Positions 1 through 7,828 of a stretch of 14,912 nucleotides of DNA are shown one piece after another. The stretch is taken from positions 1 through 14,912 of the forward strand of contig RFHX01000099.1 in assembly GCA_003695725.1 (NCBI GenBank), given 5' to 3'. The translations under genes were made by a program, and so were the position numbers. This stretch comes from J061 sp003695725 [NCBI: Candidatus Schekmanbacteria bacterium] (lineage in GTDB: Bacteria; Schekmanbacteria; GWA2-38-11). Under the pieces are notes generated by a model, which was given only the letters and a program-made list of their open reading frames with translations, was not told where the DNA came from and ran no database searches. How positions within the stretch are numbered: the stretch's first letter is position 1; each line of letters starts with the position of its first letter.

Positions 1-333
1 AATACATCCTCCTTTGAAAAAGGTTATTTACATCCGCCTACTTCCTTGATGCTTTCATATGGCATAAAGAAAGAGATTTGGGAAGTTGCAGGACAATTAG
101 TTGATTCATTTTGGTTTTTTTACAGAGAATTGGCAATAAAAAATGTAAAGAATTTATATGAGAAATACAGGGGAAGTTTGAGGTGTATAAATAAAAAAGT
201 GAAACTTGTTGACAGGGAAGTAGAAATCGAAGGTGTAGCAGAAAAGGTAGATGAGAAAGGTTGTATTTATATAAAGACACTTTCAGGCAAAATAGAGAAG
301 TTTTCTAATGGAGATTTGATTCTTTTGGAGTGA
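1..333 (+). CDS. birA: Biotin-[acetyl-CoA-carboxylase] ligase, C-terminal part (5' end outside window)
   Basis: The frame is open from base 1 to the TGA at 331-333, giving the last 110 residues of a longer protein. The family joins biotin to a lysine of biotin carboxyl carrier proteins through biotinyl-AMP. What is visible is the end of the catalytic domain (an Asn followed by a PPTSL segment, like the family's GIGINxN...ATSL stretch), a helical stretch around residues 33-55, and the small SH3-like C-terminal domain with EIEGVAEKVDEKGCIYI, then a Gly, and a final FSNGDLILLE. These match the family's typical 'GxAxGIDExGxL...sGDvsL' ending. The ATP- and biotin-binding core and any N-terminal DNA-binding domain lie upstream, so a repressor role cannot be judged. 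TTG and ATG codons at 46-51 are internal and not the true start. A 236-base gap separates it from kdsD, so it is probably the end of another transcription unit. Confidence 0.82.
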   Translation, partial: NTSSFEKGYLHPPTSLMLSYGIKKEIWEVAGQLVDSFWFFYRELAIKNVKNLYEKYRGSLRCINKKVKLVDREVEIEGVAEKVDEKGCIYIKTLSGKIEKFSNGDLILLE

Positions 334-496
334 AAATGGATTTTTCCAATTCAAGAGAGCAAATGAGAAAACTCCGCTAAAATAATTTCTAAAAAATAAA
401 GACAATTCCTCTTTTTTTTGATATCTTTCAGTCATATCATTTTAGATTTGTAAATGCTTTTTTAGGATATTAACATATTGTTTCGTAAAGAGAAAA

Positions 497-536
497 TTTA
501 ATCATTTAGTATAATGAATATAATAGATAATATAAT
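497..536 (+). promoter_or_regulatory. Putative promoter region with three TATAAT hexamers
   Basis: Exact TATAAT hexamers occur at 510-515, 519-524 and 531-536, just ahead of the first gene of the long plus-strand run. None has a good TTGACA-like box at 16-18 bases. The best partner is TTTAAT at 497-502, 16 bases before the 519 hexamer. This is the natural place for the operon promoter, but such hexamers also arise by chance in AT-rich DNA. Which one is used, if any, cannot be told. Confidence 0.35.
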
Positions 537-557
537 TTGAGGTTTGGTATTAAAACT

Positions 558-561
558 GAGG
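558..561 (+). promoter_or_regulatory. Shine-Dalgarno GAGG that decides the kdsD start
   Basis: GAGG lies 8 bases before the TTG at 570. The alternative in-frame TTG at 537 has only A/T-rich sequence before it, with no purine-rich ribosome site. The downstream TTG is therefore preferred. Confidence 0.55.
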
Positions 562-569
562 ATAACAAA

Positions 570-1541
570 TTGACAAAGAATGATTGTATAGAGAAAGGGA
601 AAGAGGTTTTAAGGATAGAAGCAGAGGCAGTAATGGGGCTTATTGATAGAATCGATGATTCCTTCACAAAAGCCGTTGAGATCATTTATAAGTGCAAGGG
701 GCGTGTTGTGGTTACAGGTATGGGCAAATCAGGATGGATAGGCAATAAGATAGCGGCAACTCTTGCTAGCACAGGGACTCCTGCCTTTTTTCTTCATCCT
801 GCAGAAGGAATGCATGGCGATATTGGAATGATTACGAAGGAAGATGTTGTGTTGGCATTATCAAACAGCGGAGAAACAAAGGAATTGAATGAGATAATTC
901 CTGTAATCAAACGACTGGGTATTGATTTGATTTCTCTTACAGGAAATGAAAATTCTGCATTGGCAAAAGCAAGCACTGTTGTGATAAATACAGGTGTAAA
1001 GAGGGAAGCATGTCCTTTGGGGCTTGCGCCAACAGCAAGCACCACTGCCGCTCTTGCTATGGGAGATGCCATTGCCATAGCACTGCTTGAAAAAAGAGGC
1101 TTTAAGAAGGAAGACTTTGCAATGCTTCATCCTGGTGGTAGTTTAGGGAAAAAGCTCATTCTTCGTGTTAAGGATTTAATGCATCAAGGCAGTGAAATTC
1201 CTCTTGTTGAAGAAGAAACACTAATGAGGGATGCATTGGTGGAAATGACATCAAAAAAACTTGGTTTTATCGTGATAGAGAATTCAAATAAGGAGCTTAC
1301 AGGAATTATAACTGATGGTGATTTAAGAAGAATAATCGAAAAATATGGCAATTTTTTGGATAAAAGAACTTGTGAGCTGATGACCAAGAATCCAAAAACA
1401 ATTACTGAGGACGCTCTGGTCGTTGAAGCTCTTCATTTGATGGAAAAACATTCAATTACATCGCTCATTGTTTCTCCTGACAAAAAGAGAATAGACGGAG
1501 TAATTCATCTGCATGATATTTTAAAGTCTGGAATCGTATAG
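570..1541 (+). CDS. kdsD: Arabinose-5-phosphate isomerase (KdsD/KpsF family)
   Basis: Converts ribulose-5-phosphate to arabinose-5-phosphate, the first step of Kdo synthesis for lipopolysaccharide, in the cytosol. The 323-residue protein has the full family layout: a short N-terminal helix with KEVLRIEAEAV; a SIS sugar-isomerase domain with GMGKSGWIGNKIAATLASTG, then HPAEGMHGDIGMI and SNSGET; the LHPGGSLGKK motif; and two CBS domains in the last ~120 residues (starting near VKDLMHQ and CELMTKNP, each with a DGDL- or HLHDI-type end). The length is usual for KdsD. TTG at 570 is chosen because of its Shine-Dalgarno sequence; a TTG at 537 would add 11 residues not expected in the family. It is followed 13 bases later by kdsC, the phosphatase of the same pathway. 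KdsD versus a capsule-linked KpsF paralogue cannot be told by sequence alone, but the kdsC-lpt context supports KdsD. Confidence 0.93.
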   Translation: MTKNDCIEKGKEVLRIEAEAVMGLIDRIDDSFTKAVEIIYKCKGRVVVTGMGKSGWIGNKIAATLASTGTPAFFLHPAEGMHGDIGMITKEDVVLALSNSGETKELNEIIPVIKRLGIDLISLTGNENSALAKASTVVINTGVKREACPLGLAPTASTTAALAMGDAIAIALLEKRGFKKEDFAMLHPGGSLGKKLILRVKDLMHQGSEIPLVEEETLMRDALVEMTSKKLGFIVIENSNKELTGIITDGDLRRIIEKYGNFLDKRTCELMTKNPKTITEDALVVEALHLMEKHSITSLIVSPDKKRIDGVIHLHDILKSGIV

Positions 1542-1554
1542 GGAATTTAAAGTT

Positions 1555-2082
1555 ATGAAAGAAAGTTTAATAAATAGAATAAAAAGAATTAAGATTATTA
1601 TTTTTGATATAGATGGAGTAATGACTGATGGAAAAATAATCTATTCAAGCAATGGTGAAGAAATCAAGGAATTCAATGTAAGAGATGGGCATGGAATTAA
1701 ACTGGCAAAAAGAGCAGGAATGGATATTGCAGTGATTAGTGGGAGGGCTTCAAAAATCCTTTCTGCGAGAGTCAAAGAGCTTGGCATCGACAAACACTAT
1801 CAGAAAGCTCTCAGAAAAATTGAGGCATACGAGGATATTTTGAGACGCTATGGCTATAAGGATGAAGAAACGGCATATGTTGGCGATGATTTGCCTGATA
1901 TCCCAGTAATGAGAAGATGCGGATTTTCAATTGCAGTAAGGGATGCTGTTGATGAGGTCAAGGAATCAGCGCATCTGATAACACAGAATTGCGGAGGCAA
2001 TGGTGCAGTAAGAGAAGTTGTAGATTTGATTTTAAAGACCCAAGGAAGATGGTCAATGATTATGGAGCGATATGAAGCATAA
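1555..2082 (+). CDS. kdsC: 3-deoxy-D-manno-octulosonate 8-phosphate phosphatase
   Basis: Removes the phosphate from Kdo-8-phosphate to give free Kdo, in the cytosol. This is a compact HAD-superfamily phosphatase without a cap domain, 175 residues, the usual KdsC size. HAD motif I is FDIDGVMTDG, with the nucleophile Asp18 and acid/base Asp20. Motif II is the SGR at Ser62. A Lys near residue 88 in the segment RKIEAYEDIL fits motif III. Motif IV is GDDLPD with Asp111 and Asp112, the magnesium ligands. The C-terminal GGNGAVREVVDLIL segment is characteristic of KdsC; this tail covers the active site of neighbouring subunits in known structures. It sits between kdsD and lptC, the same order as in E. 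coli. The ATG at 1555 is the natural start; the ribosome site is weak (TTTAAAGTT), suggesting coupling to kdsD. Confidence 0.95.
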   Translation: MKESLINRIKRIKIIIFDIDGVMTDGKIIYSSNGEEIKEFNVRDGHGIKLAKRAGMDIAVISGRASKILSARVKELGIDKHYQKALRKIEAYEDILRRYGYKDEETAYVGDDLPDIPVMRRCGFSIAVRDAVDEVKESAHLITQNCGGNGAVREVVDLILKTQGRWSMIMERYEA

Positions 2083-2111
2083 GAGTAAAATAGCAAATAG
2101 AGATATGTGAT

Positions 2112-2756
2112 ATGCCAAAGAAAATTTTATATAAAATAAGATATCCTCTGCTTACTATATTTGTAATAGTATTGGCAGGAATACTCCTCAATCTCTATTT
2201 GTCCGGAAATAAAAGTGATGAAGATTCCATAGCAAATAAAGAAGTTGAAAAAATGGCAGAAGAAGTACCTACAGTGAGCATCAAACCCTTAAATTTTTCT
2301 CAAGCATCGACAGGAGCTTCGAAATTTGCATTAACGGCACAAAGGGCAGATTTTTTTCAGGATAAAGGGAAGGGAATATTAACAAAGTTTAAATTGGTAT
2401 ATACTTATGAAAAGGGTAAAAAGGTAATAGTTTCAGGTGATGAAGCAGTAGTAACAGCCGATGTTAATTCGGATTTAACAATGGGATTGGGTGATGCCAA
2501 CATAATCTGTACAAAACCTGTTAAAGCCATATTTACCAATGGAATGAATTTTGTAAGTGAAGATTTACAGTGGAATGGAATGGATGGAGATATCACGGCA
2601 AAGGGCAAGGTAAAGCTTTTTGGCAATGATTTTAGAATCGAGGGTTATGGGTTGAGGGCAAACCTAAAGGAAGAAAAAATAGAGCTGCTGTCAAAAGTGA
2701 AACTAATGGTTGTCCCCTCTACAGTAAACAAAATGACAAAGGATGGTTTTATTTAA
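2112..2756 (+). CDS. lptC: LPS export system protein LptC (inner-membrane anchored)
   Basis: LptC joins the LptB2FG transporter in the inner membrane and passes LPS to LptA in the periplasm. The 214-residue product starts with a basic segment and one hydrophobic membrane segment (about residues 11-31, YPLLTIFVIVLAGILLNLYL). A polar linker follows, then a periplasmic beta-rich domain with alternating Thr/Lys/Val strands, as expected for a beta-jellyroll of the OstA/LptC type. The sequence itself is weakly conserved, so the call rests on topology, domain character and position between kdsC and lptA, which matches the conserved order. The length is slightly above the E. coli protein (about 190 residues). 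A start at ATG 2112 has no strong ribosome site. Confidence 0.85.
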   Translation: MPKKILYKIRYPLLTIFVIVLAGILLNLYLSGNKSDEDSIANKEVEKMAEEVPTVSIKPLNFSQASTGASKFALTAQRADFFQDKGKGILTKFKLVYTYEKGKKVIVSGDEAVVTADVNSDLTMGLGDANIICTKPVKAIFTNGMNFVSEDLQWNGMDGDITAKGKVKLFGNDFRIEGYGLRANLKEEKIELLSKVKLMVVPSTVNKMTKDGFI

Positions 2757-2797
2757 AAAAAGTTTGTATTATAATTCTAAAAAAAAATGAGAAAATT

Positions 2798-3316
2798 ATG
2801 AGACGGATAATTGGTATTTTAGGAGTTTTTCTTTTGTTGATTCTCTTGACAGCGCAGAAGAGTGAAGCACGAAATGGACTTGCTGATATTCTTAGTAAAG
2901 GCGGCGGAAAAGATATTCCTATAAATATTACTTCAGATAGAATGGAAGCATATAATAAGAAAGACCTTATCATATTTTATGGAAATGTTAAGGCAACAAG
3001 AGGAGACACAACTCTATGGGCTGATAGAATGGATATTTATTTGGACAAATCCAATAAAAAAATAAGCAAGATTGTTGCTCTTGGGAATGTAAAAGTAAAT
3101 CAAGGAGATAAAAACGCTGTAGCAGAAAAAGGAACTTATTTCGATAAAACACAGGAAATAGTGCTTGAAGGGAATCCTCTTGTCTGGCAAAAGAACAATG
3201 TTTTGAAAGGAAGCAGTATAAGTTTACACCTTGACCAAGATAGAATTGTTGTGAATTCTGCAAAAGTAAAAATTGAGCCGAAGACATTTAATAAAAAAGA
3301 GAAAAAGGGAAAATAG
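2798..3316 (+). CDS. lptA: LPS transport periplasmic protein LptA (OstA-like)
   Basis: LptA polymerises into the periplasmic bridge that carries LPS from LptC to the outer-membrane LptD/E. The 172-residue precursor begins with a typical Sec signal peptide: MRR, a hydrophobic core IIGILGVFLLLILLTA, and a likely cleavage after SEA near residue 24. The mature part is one OstA domain: PINITSDRMEAYNKKDLIIFYGNVKATRGD, then the repeated pattern ...LWADRMDIYLD... and ...ALGNVKVNQGDKNAVAEKGTYFD, with the usual ending IVLEGNPLVWQKNNVLKGSSI. A lysine-rich tail ends the protein. The start at 2798 follows GAGA; an ATG at 2787 is out of frame and stops at once. lptB follows after 39 bases. Confidence 0.93.
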   Translation: MRRIIGILGVFLLLILLTAQKSEARNGLADILSKGGGKDIPINITSDRMEAYNKKDLIIFYGNVKATRGDTTLWADRMDIYLDKSNKKISKIVALGNVKVNQGDKNAVAEKGTYFDKTQEIVLEGNPLVWQKNNVLKGSSISLHLDQDRIVVNSAKVKIEPKTFNKKEKKGK

Positions 3317-3355
3317 CTTTTAAGTAGTTATTTCAAAAGAAAGAGAAAAAAAGTA

Positions 3356-4087
3356 ATGAATAAATCGTTAAAAATTGTATCAGTAAGCAAAACATATGGT
3401 AATCGCCGTGTAGTGGATAATGTTTCTATGGAAGTATTTGATGGAGAAGTAGTGGGACTTCTTGGCCCAAACGGGGCTGGTAAGACAACTACATTCTATA
3501 TGGTAGTTGGAATGATTACTCCTGAAAGTGGAGAAATAATTTTAAATAATGAAAATATCGTAAATTTGCCGATGTATATGAGGGCAAGAAAAGGCATTGC
3601 CTATTTGCCTCAAGAATCATCAGTTTTTAGGAAACTTACTGTTGAGGAAAATTTTAAAGCAATCTTAGAGATGCAGAATATTTCACAAAAGAATGGAAAA
3701 AAACGATTAAAAGAATTACTTGAAGAGCTTGGTCTAACCCATTTGGCGAAAAATAAAGCATATACCCTTTCAGGGGGAGAAAGACGAAGATTGGAGATTA
3801 CAAGAACTTTGATAACCAATCCTGATTTTATTCTCCTCGATGAACCCTTTGCGGGCATTGAACCAAAGGCAGTTGATGAAATTCAGCAAATTATTAACTT
3901 ATTAAAAAATAGAGGAATTGGGATCATTATTACCGATCATAATGTAAGAGAAACTTTAAAAATAACAGATCGTGCATATATTATAAGCGAGGGAAAAGTA
4001 ATTGAACATGGAACACCTGAAACAATTGCAAAGAACGAAAATGTAAGAAAGGTTTATTTAGGTAATAACTTTGAACTTCTAAATTGA
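3356..4087 (+). CDS. lptB: LPS export ABC transporter ATP-binding protein
   Basis: LptB is the ATPase dimer that powers LPS extraction by LptF/LptG at the cytosolic face of the inner membrane. All ABC nucleotide-binding motifs are intact in the 243 residues: Walker [10 protein letters not shown] (37-45), Q-loop YLPQESSVF with Gln86, signature [11 protein letters not shown] (138-148), Walker [14 protein letters not shown] with Asp162 and Glu163, and switch His195 in TDHNVRE. The [17 protein letters not shown] stretch and RRRLEI signature are typical of the LptB subfamily rather than amino-acid or lipoprotein ABC ATPases. The membrane partners lptF and lptG are not in the window, as is common. 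rpoN follows after 9 bases, the conserved lptB-rpoN pair. Confidence 0.96.
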   Translation: MNKSLKIVSVSKTYGNRRVVDNVSMEVFDGEVVGLLGPNGAGKTTTFYMVVGMITPESGEIILNNENIVNLPMYMRARKGIAYLPQESSVFRKLTVEENFKAILEMQNISQKNGKKRLKELLEELGLTHLAKNKAYTLSGGERRRLEITRTLITNPDFILLDEPFAGIEPKAVDEIQQIINLLKNRGIGIIITDHNVRETLKITDRAYIISEGKVIEHGTPETIAKNENVRKVYLGNNFELLN

Positions 4088-4096
4088 TGAGAAAAA

Positions 4097-5545
4097 ATGG
4101 CATATGAAGTCAAGTTACAATTAAAACAAACACAAAAACTTGTAATGACGACAGAGCTGAGACAGGCAATTCAGCTCTTAACGCTGTCCCGCCTTGAGCT
4201 CCAGCAGACAATTAAAGAGAAATTGCTTGATAACCCTTTATTGGAAGAAGTACCTGAACCTGTTTCAGAAGATATTCCATCCATTGATTTAACTAATGCT
4301 TCACCAGCTGAAAAAGGGGCTGAAGACGGAAGCCGCAATGGTGATAATTCTGAACCTTTAAAAGAAGTCAACTGGGAGGAATTTCTCCAATCCTATCAGG
4401 AAAATGCAGGATATAACCTAAGTTCTGATTTTTCTGAGGAGGCACCTAATCTTGAAAATATGATAGCTGCAAAGGAGACTCTTAGCGAGCATCTTCACAA
4501 GCAGCTTGCCTTAGTAGTTTCCAATGATGAGGAAAGTAAAATAGGAAGTTTGATAATTGGAAACATAAATGAAAATGGTCTTCTTTCGATGAGTTTGGAA
4601 GAGATGGCGCAACGATATGAGATAGATTTGGATAGATTAAGATCAGTTCATCGCTTATTCAGGGATTTCGTGCCAGAGGGAGTTGCCGCTGAGAATCTTC
4701 AACAATGCTTGATGATCCAGCTTGAAAATCGAGGGATGAAGGATTCACCGGCATATGAAATTTTGAAGAATCATATGGATGAACTAACTACACTGAATAT
4801 CAGAAGAATATCAGAGTCAACAGGCATTTCAGAAGGTGAGGTTAAGAAGGCATTGAAAGTAATAAGAGAACTCGACCCGAAACCGGCAAGAAACTTTGGC
4901 GGCGATGAAATTAGATATATTATCCCAGATGTTTATGTAGTAAAGGTTGATGATGATTTTGTTGTTTATCTCAATGAAGAAGGTTTAAATAATATAAGGA
5001 TAAGCCAATCCTATAAAAAGATGATTTCAAAGATGAAGTTGCATGATGATGAGACTAAAGAATATATCGAACAAAAGATGCGTTCAGCATTATGGCTTTT
5101 GAAGACTATTCAGCAGAGACAGAGAACGATTTATAAAGTTGCAAAGAGCATAGTTGAAAAGCAGAGACCCTTTTTTGAGAAAGGGATATCCCATTTAAAA
5201 CCAATGATACTAAAGGAAATTGCGGATGATGTTGACCTCCATGAATGCACTGTAAGCAGAGTCACAAGCAATAAATATATGCATACTCCCCATGGAATTT
5301 TTGAGTTGAAATTTTTCTTTTCAAGTGGGATAGTTGCGAACAATGGCGATTCTATTTCCTCTGAAAGCATTAAGGAAAGAATAAGAAACATCATTCAATC
5401 TGAAGATAAGACTAAACCTTACAGCGATGAAAAAATTGTTCAGATTTTGGCAAAAGATAATATATTCGTCGCTAGAAGAACTGTCGCAAAATATAGAGAA
5501 GAGCTAAATTTCTTACCTTCCAGTAAAAGAAAGAAGATAGTTTGA
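4097..5545 (+). CDS. rpoN: RNA polymerase sigma-54 factor
   Basis: Sigma-54 directs RNA polymerase to -24/-12 promoters and needs AAA+ activator proteins to open DNA. The 482-residue protein has region I at the N-terminus (about 5-49), Gln/Leu-rich with LKQTQKLVMT and LTLSRLELQQTI and the DNPLLEE end. An acidic region II follows (about 50-110, many Glu/Asp/Ser), then the core-binding domain. The DNA-binding domain contains VDLHECTVSRVTSNKYMHTP, and the family-defining RpoN box ARRTVAKYRE is at 459-468, perfect in the visible residues. It starts 9 bases after lptB and is followed by hpf, as in E. coli. No -24/-12 (TGGCAC-N5-TTGCA) site was found in the gaps of this window, so its targets seem to lie elsewhere. 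Confidence 0.97.
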   Translation: MAYEVKLQLKQTQKLVMTTELRQAIQLLTLSRLELQQTIKEKLLDNPLLEEVPEPVSEDIPSIDLTNASPAEKGAEDGSRNGDNSEPLKEVNWEEFLQSYQENAGYNLSSDFSEEAPNLENMIAAKETLSEHLHKQLALVVSNDEESKIGSLIIGNINENGLLSMSLEEMAQRYEIDLDRLRSVHRLFRDFVPEGVAAENLQQCLMIQLENRGMKDSPAYEILKNHMDELTTLNIRRISESTGISEGEVKKALKVIRELDPKPARNFGGDEIRYIIPDVYVVKVDDDFVVYLNEEGLNNIRISQSYKKMISKMKLHDDETKEYIEQKMRSALWLLKTIQQRQRTIYKVAKSIVEKQRPFFEKGISHLKPMILKEIADDVDLHECTVSRVTSNKYMHTPHGIFELKFFFSSGIVANNGDSISSESIKERIRNIIQSEDKTKPYSDEKIVQILAKDNIFVARRTVAKYREELNFLPSSKRKKIV

Positions 5546-5570
5546 TAAATTAAAAAATTTAGGAGAAAAG

Positions 5571-5912
5571 ATGCAGGTAAAAATACAAGGAAGACAAATT
5601 GAACTTACTGAGGCATTGAAAAATCATGTCAACAAAAAGTTAGAAAAATTAAAGAAATATACTGATAATATACTAAACGCATCAGTTGTCCTATCAGTAC
5701 AGAAATACAGGCAATTTGCTGAAATTACGGTCCATGTAGATGATCAGATAATGATAGGTAAATCAGAGACTAATGATATGTATGTATCTATCGACCAGTG
5801 TGTTGAAAAGATTGAGACCCAGCTTAAGAAAAGAAAGGCAAGATATCATTCATCTAAAAAGAAAGAGACATCAGAAAAGAAAAGCTCAGAATCGATTGTT
5901 GAAAAGAGCTGA
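5571..5912 (+). CDS. hpf: Ribosome hibernation promoting factor, short form
   Basis: Binds the small ribosomal subunit in slow growth and helps ribosomes enter an inactive state. The 113-residue product has the HPF/RaiA fold signature: MQVKIQGRQIELTEALKNHV at the start, helix KKLEKLKKY, the strand EITVHVDDQ, then the NDMYVSIDQCVEKIETQLKKRKAR helix, with the conserved DMY..ID pattern. The last ~20 residues are a Lys/Ser/Glu-rich tail. It lacks the C-terminal dimerisation domain of long HPF, so it is the short type, expected to work with another factor or to act like E. coli HPF. The start has a good AGGAG 6 bases before ATG. Its place after rpoN is conserved in proteobacteria. A hairpin overlaps its stop codon. 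Confidence 0.93.
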   Translation: MQVKIQGRQIELTEALKNHVNKKLEKLKKYTDNILNASVVLSVQKYRQFAEITVHVDDQIMIGKSETNDMYVSIDQCVEKIETQLKKRKARYHSSKKKETSEKKSSESIVEKS

Positions 5913-5935
5913 ATTTTTGTTTAAATTCAGTTTAT
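5909..5935 (+). terminator. Weak AT-rich hairpin at the end of hpf
   Basis: CTGAATTT (5909-5916) and AAATTCAG (5923-5930) form a perfect 8-bp stem with a 6-base loop, followed by TTTATT. The left arm includes the hpf stop codon. The stem has only two G-C pairs, so it may be a partial terminator, an mRNA-stability element or chance. It sits exactly where transcription could be lowered between hpf and ptsN. Confidence 0.35.
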
Positions 5936-5957
5936 TATCTAATAAGGGTAAAGTGAT

Positions 5958-6425
5958 ATGAAAATATTGAATATGTTGAGTGAAGATGTTGTAATCGATA
6001 ATCTTCAATCAAAGACAAAATCTGAAGTTCTGAGAGAATTGGCTGAACATTTAGTGAAGACTTTCAATCTCAAAGAAAATCCTTTGGATATAGTAAAAAT
6101 ACTTGAAGCAAGGGAAGAATTAGGAAGCACAGGAATAGGAGATGGCATAGCAATTCCTCATGGAAAGATTTCAAGCATAGACGATGAGCTTTTGGTGGTG
6201 GGAAGGTCGAATGAAGGGATTGACTTTAACTCAATGGATGGGAAGCCTGTACATCTCTTTTTTCTCCTTGTAGGTCCTGAAAACTCTGTCGGCTTACACC
6301 TTAAAGCTCTTGCCCGCCTTTCTCGTCTTCTAAATGACGAGAAAGTTCGTGATGATTTGATGAAAGCTAAAAACAGGGCTGCAATCTATTCGCTTCTTGT
6401 CGAGGCTGATTCTAAATTTAACTGA
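5958..6425 (+). CDS. ptsN: PTS EIIA-Ntr-type regulatory phosphocarrier
   Basis: A fructose/mannitol-family EIIA domain (155 residues), the kind that acts as a regulatory phosphate acceptor in the nitrogen-PTS rather than in sugar uptake. The active-site histidine is His68 in GIGDGIAIPHGK, preceded by EAREELGSTGIG, which is the classic EIIA-Ntr motif. Other family blocks follow: DDELLVVGRS, then GIDFNSMDGKPVHLFFLLVGPE, then HLKALARLSRLL. No membrane segment and no fused HPr or IIB domain is present. It sits after rpoN-hpf as in E. coli and is followed only 6 bases later by hprK. The likely phosphate donor is the HPr at 9862, because no NPr or EI-Ntr gene is in view. Its targets (in E. coli, potassium transport and others) cannot be inferred here. 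Confidence 0.92.
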   Translation: MKILNMLSEDVVIDNLQSKTKSEVLRELAEHLVKTFNLKENPLDIVKILEAREELGSTGIGDGIAIPHGKISSIDDELLVVGRSNEGIDFNSMDGKPVHLFFLLVGPENSVGLHLKALARLSRLLNDEKVRDDLMKAKNRAAIYSLLVEADSKFN

Positions 6426-6431
6426 GTTCGG

Positions 6432-7379
6432 ATGAAAAAAAAAATTAATGTCCGACAGTTTTTTGAAGAGATCAAAAATAGTCTTTCGATCTCACTATTG
6501 ACTTCAAAAAAGGGATTTGAGAACAAAATTTCCAATTCGCAGGTTCAGAAACCCGGATTAGCCCTTGCTGGTTTCTTGGACAGCGTTAAATCAGAGACTA
6601 TAAGTATTTTCGGTAATACAGAAATATCTTATCTTTCAACACTTTCCGAAGATGAGGCAAGTAAGGCAGTTGAAAGGCTACTCAAACTGGGACTTCCCTG
6701 TATCGTAGTATCAAATGAAAATAAACTTCCTCCACATATGGTTGAGCTTGGTGAGAAATACAGCACTCCAATAATGGTTGCCAAGGAGCAAAGCTCTTAT
6801 CTGATATCTGTTATTCTCGATTATTTAGCCGGGATGCTTTCAGAAAGTATTACGATGCACGGTGTTTTGGTAGATGTATTTGGTGTAGGAGTATTAATTT
6901 TAGGGAAAAGTGGAGTCGGGAAAAGTGAAATAGTCCTCGACCTCGTTGAGAAGGGACATAGATTGGTATCTGACGATGTTGTAGAGATTAAAAAAAATAC
7001 ACCAATGACGCTCATAGGGGCAAGTCCTGAAAGTATTCGCTATCATATGGAAATACGGGGGCTTGGAATAATAAACATTAAAGACCTTTTCGGTGTTACT
7101 TCAATTCGGGACAAGAAAAAAGTAGAGCTTGTAATTGAGCTTGAAGAATGGGACCAGAAGAAAGAATATGATAGAGTAGGTCTCGATGAAATTAAAGCAG
7201 AGATATTGGGTGTTAAACTTCCTAAGGTGCTAATCCCTGTAGGTCCGGGAAGAAATATGTCTATGATAATTGAGATAGCGGCAAGAAATTATCTGTTGAA
7301 AAGAATGGGGTATCATCCTGCGGAAGAACTTAATAGAAAACTTTTAAATAAAATGATAGAGGAAAGCAAAATTAATTAA
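6432..7379 (+). CDS. hprK: HPr kinase/phosphorylase
   Basis: Bifunctional enzyme that phosphorylates HPr on a serine with ATP (or pyrophosphate) and removes it with phosphate, changing how HPr serves the PTS. The 315-residue protein has the N-terminal regulatory domain (about 1-130, ending before a hydrophobic LISVILDYLAGML helix) and the C-terminal kinase domain. Visible there are His143 in MHGVLVD, Walker A GKSGVGKS (158-165), SDDVVEI with Asp181 and Asp182 as the likely catalytic base region, and the family signature MEIRGLGIINIKDLFG from residue 206. This signature is specific for HprK. The HPr at 9862 carries a matching serine site (Ser48). In E. coli this position in the cluster is held by rapZ, and no rapZ is present here. 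It starts 6 bases after ptsN with GTTCGG ahead, suggesting translational coupling. Confidence 0.96.
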   Translation: MKKKINVRQFFEEIKNSLSISLLTSKKGFENKISNSQVQKPGLALAGFLDSVKSETISIFGNTEISYLSTLSEDEASKAVERLLKLGLPCIVVSNENKLPPHMVELGEKYSTPIMVAKEQSSYLISVILDYLAGMLSESITMHGVLVDVFGVGVLILGKSGVGKSEIVLDLVEKGHRLVSDDVVEIKKNTPMTLIGASPESIRYHMEIRGLGIINIKDLFGVTSIRDKKKVELVIELEEWDQKKEYDRVGLDEIKAEILGVKLPKVLIPVGPGRNMSMIIEIAARNYLLKRMGYHPAEELNRKLLNKMIEESKIN

Positions 7380-7408
7380 ATTTATACGCTTTTGAGAGGT
7401 GGAATCAG

Positions 7409-7828
7409 GTGGTTGGAGCGATAATAGTTACTCATGGAAATTTGGCTTCTGAATTATTGAAGTCGGCAGAAATGATTCTCGGAAGACAGGAAAATGTTGT
7501 TCCAATAGGAATTAAATTGGATGACAGCGAAGAGGTTATTGTTGAAAAAATAACTAAAGCTATGAAAGAAGTTGGGAAAGGAGAGGGGATTCTTGTTTTT
7601 ACTGATATGTTTGGAGGAACCCCTTCTAATTTGAGCCTGTCATTTATGGAAGACAACAAGGTAGAGGTAATAACCGGCGTCAATCTTCCAATGTTGATTA
7701 AATTTTTTTCTGAAAGAGAGAAAAATTCACTCAGTAAGTTGATATCTTTTTGTAAAATTTATGGTAAAAAACATATCATAGTTGCATCAGAGATACTGAA
7801 TCAAAAAAAAGATGAGAAGGGTGAATAG
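7409..7828 (+). CDS. Mannose-family PTS component IIA
   Basis: Phosphorylated by HPr on a histidine, then hands the phosphate to IIB. The 139-residue protein is a free-standing IIA domain of the mannose (PTS-Man) family. Its start VGAIIVTHGNLASELL places the active His9 right after the first strand, as in the family, and FTDMFGGTPSN is the second signature. The rest fits a Rossmann-like alternation of strands and helices. In E. coli mannose PTS, IIA and IIB are one protein; here they are separate. The GTG start at 7409 is set by GAGAGGTGG (7394-7402). Free-standing versions near hprK in deltaproteobacteria are often regulatory, but here IIB, IIC and IID follow directly, favouring transport. 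Confidence 0.92.
   Translation: MVGAIIVTHGNLASELLKSAEMILGRQENVVPIGIKLDDSEEVIVEKITKAMKEVGKGEGILVFTDMFGGTPSNLSLSFMEDNKVEVITGVNLPMLIKFFSEREKNSLSKLISFCKIYGKKHIIVASEILNQKKDEKGE

Larger units (their letters stand above)
334..569. other. Non-coding gap between birA and kdsD
   Basis: No credible gene lies here on either strand. The stretch is very AT-rich. It holds a run of eight T at 412-419 without a convincing GC stem in front of it, and three exact TATAAT hexamers near its right end. The most likely content is a weak end for the birA transcript and the promoter region of the downstream operon. Confidence 0.6.

Noticed and set aside
396-420. Run of eight T at 412-419 as an intrinsic terminator for birA
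   Set aside because: Only A/T pairs and a 4-bp AAAG/CTTT match can be drawn before it; no GC-containing stem was found.
2766-2797. TATAAT at 2770-2775 as an internal promoter for lptA
   Set aside because: No -35-like box at 16-18 bases; one hexamer in AT-rich sequence is weak evidence, although E. coli does have an lptA promoter nearby.
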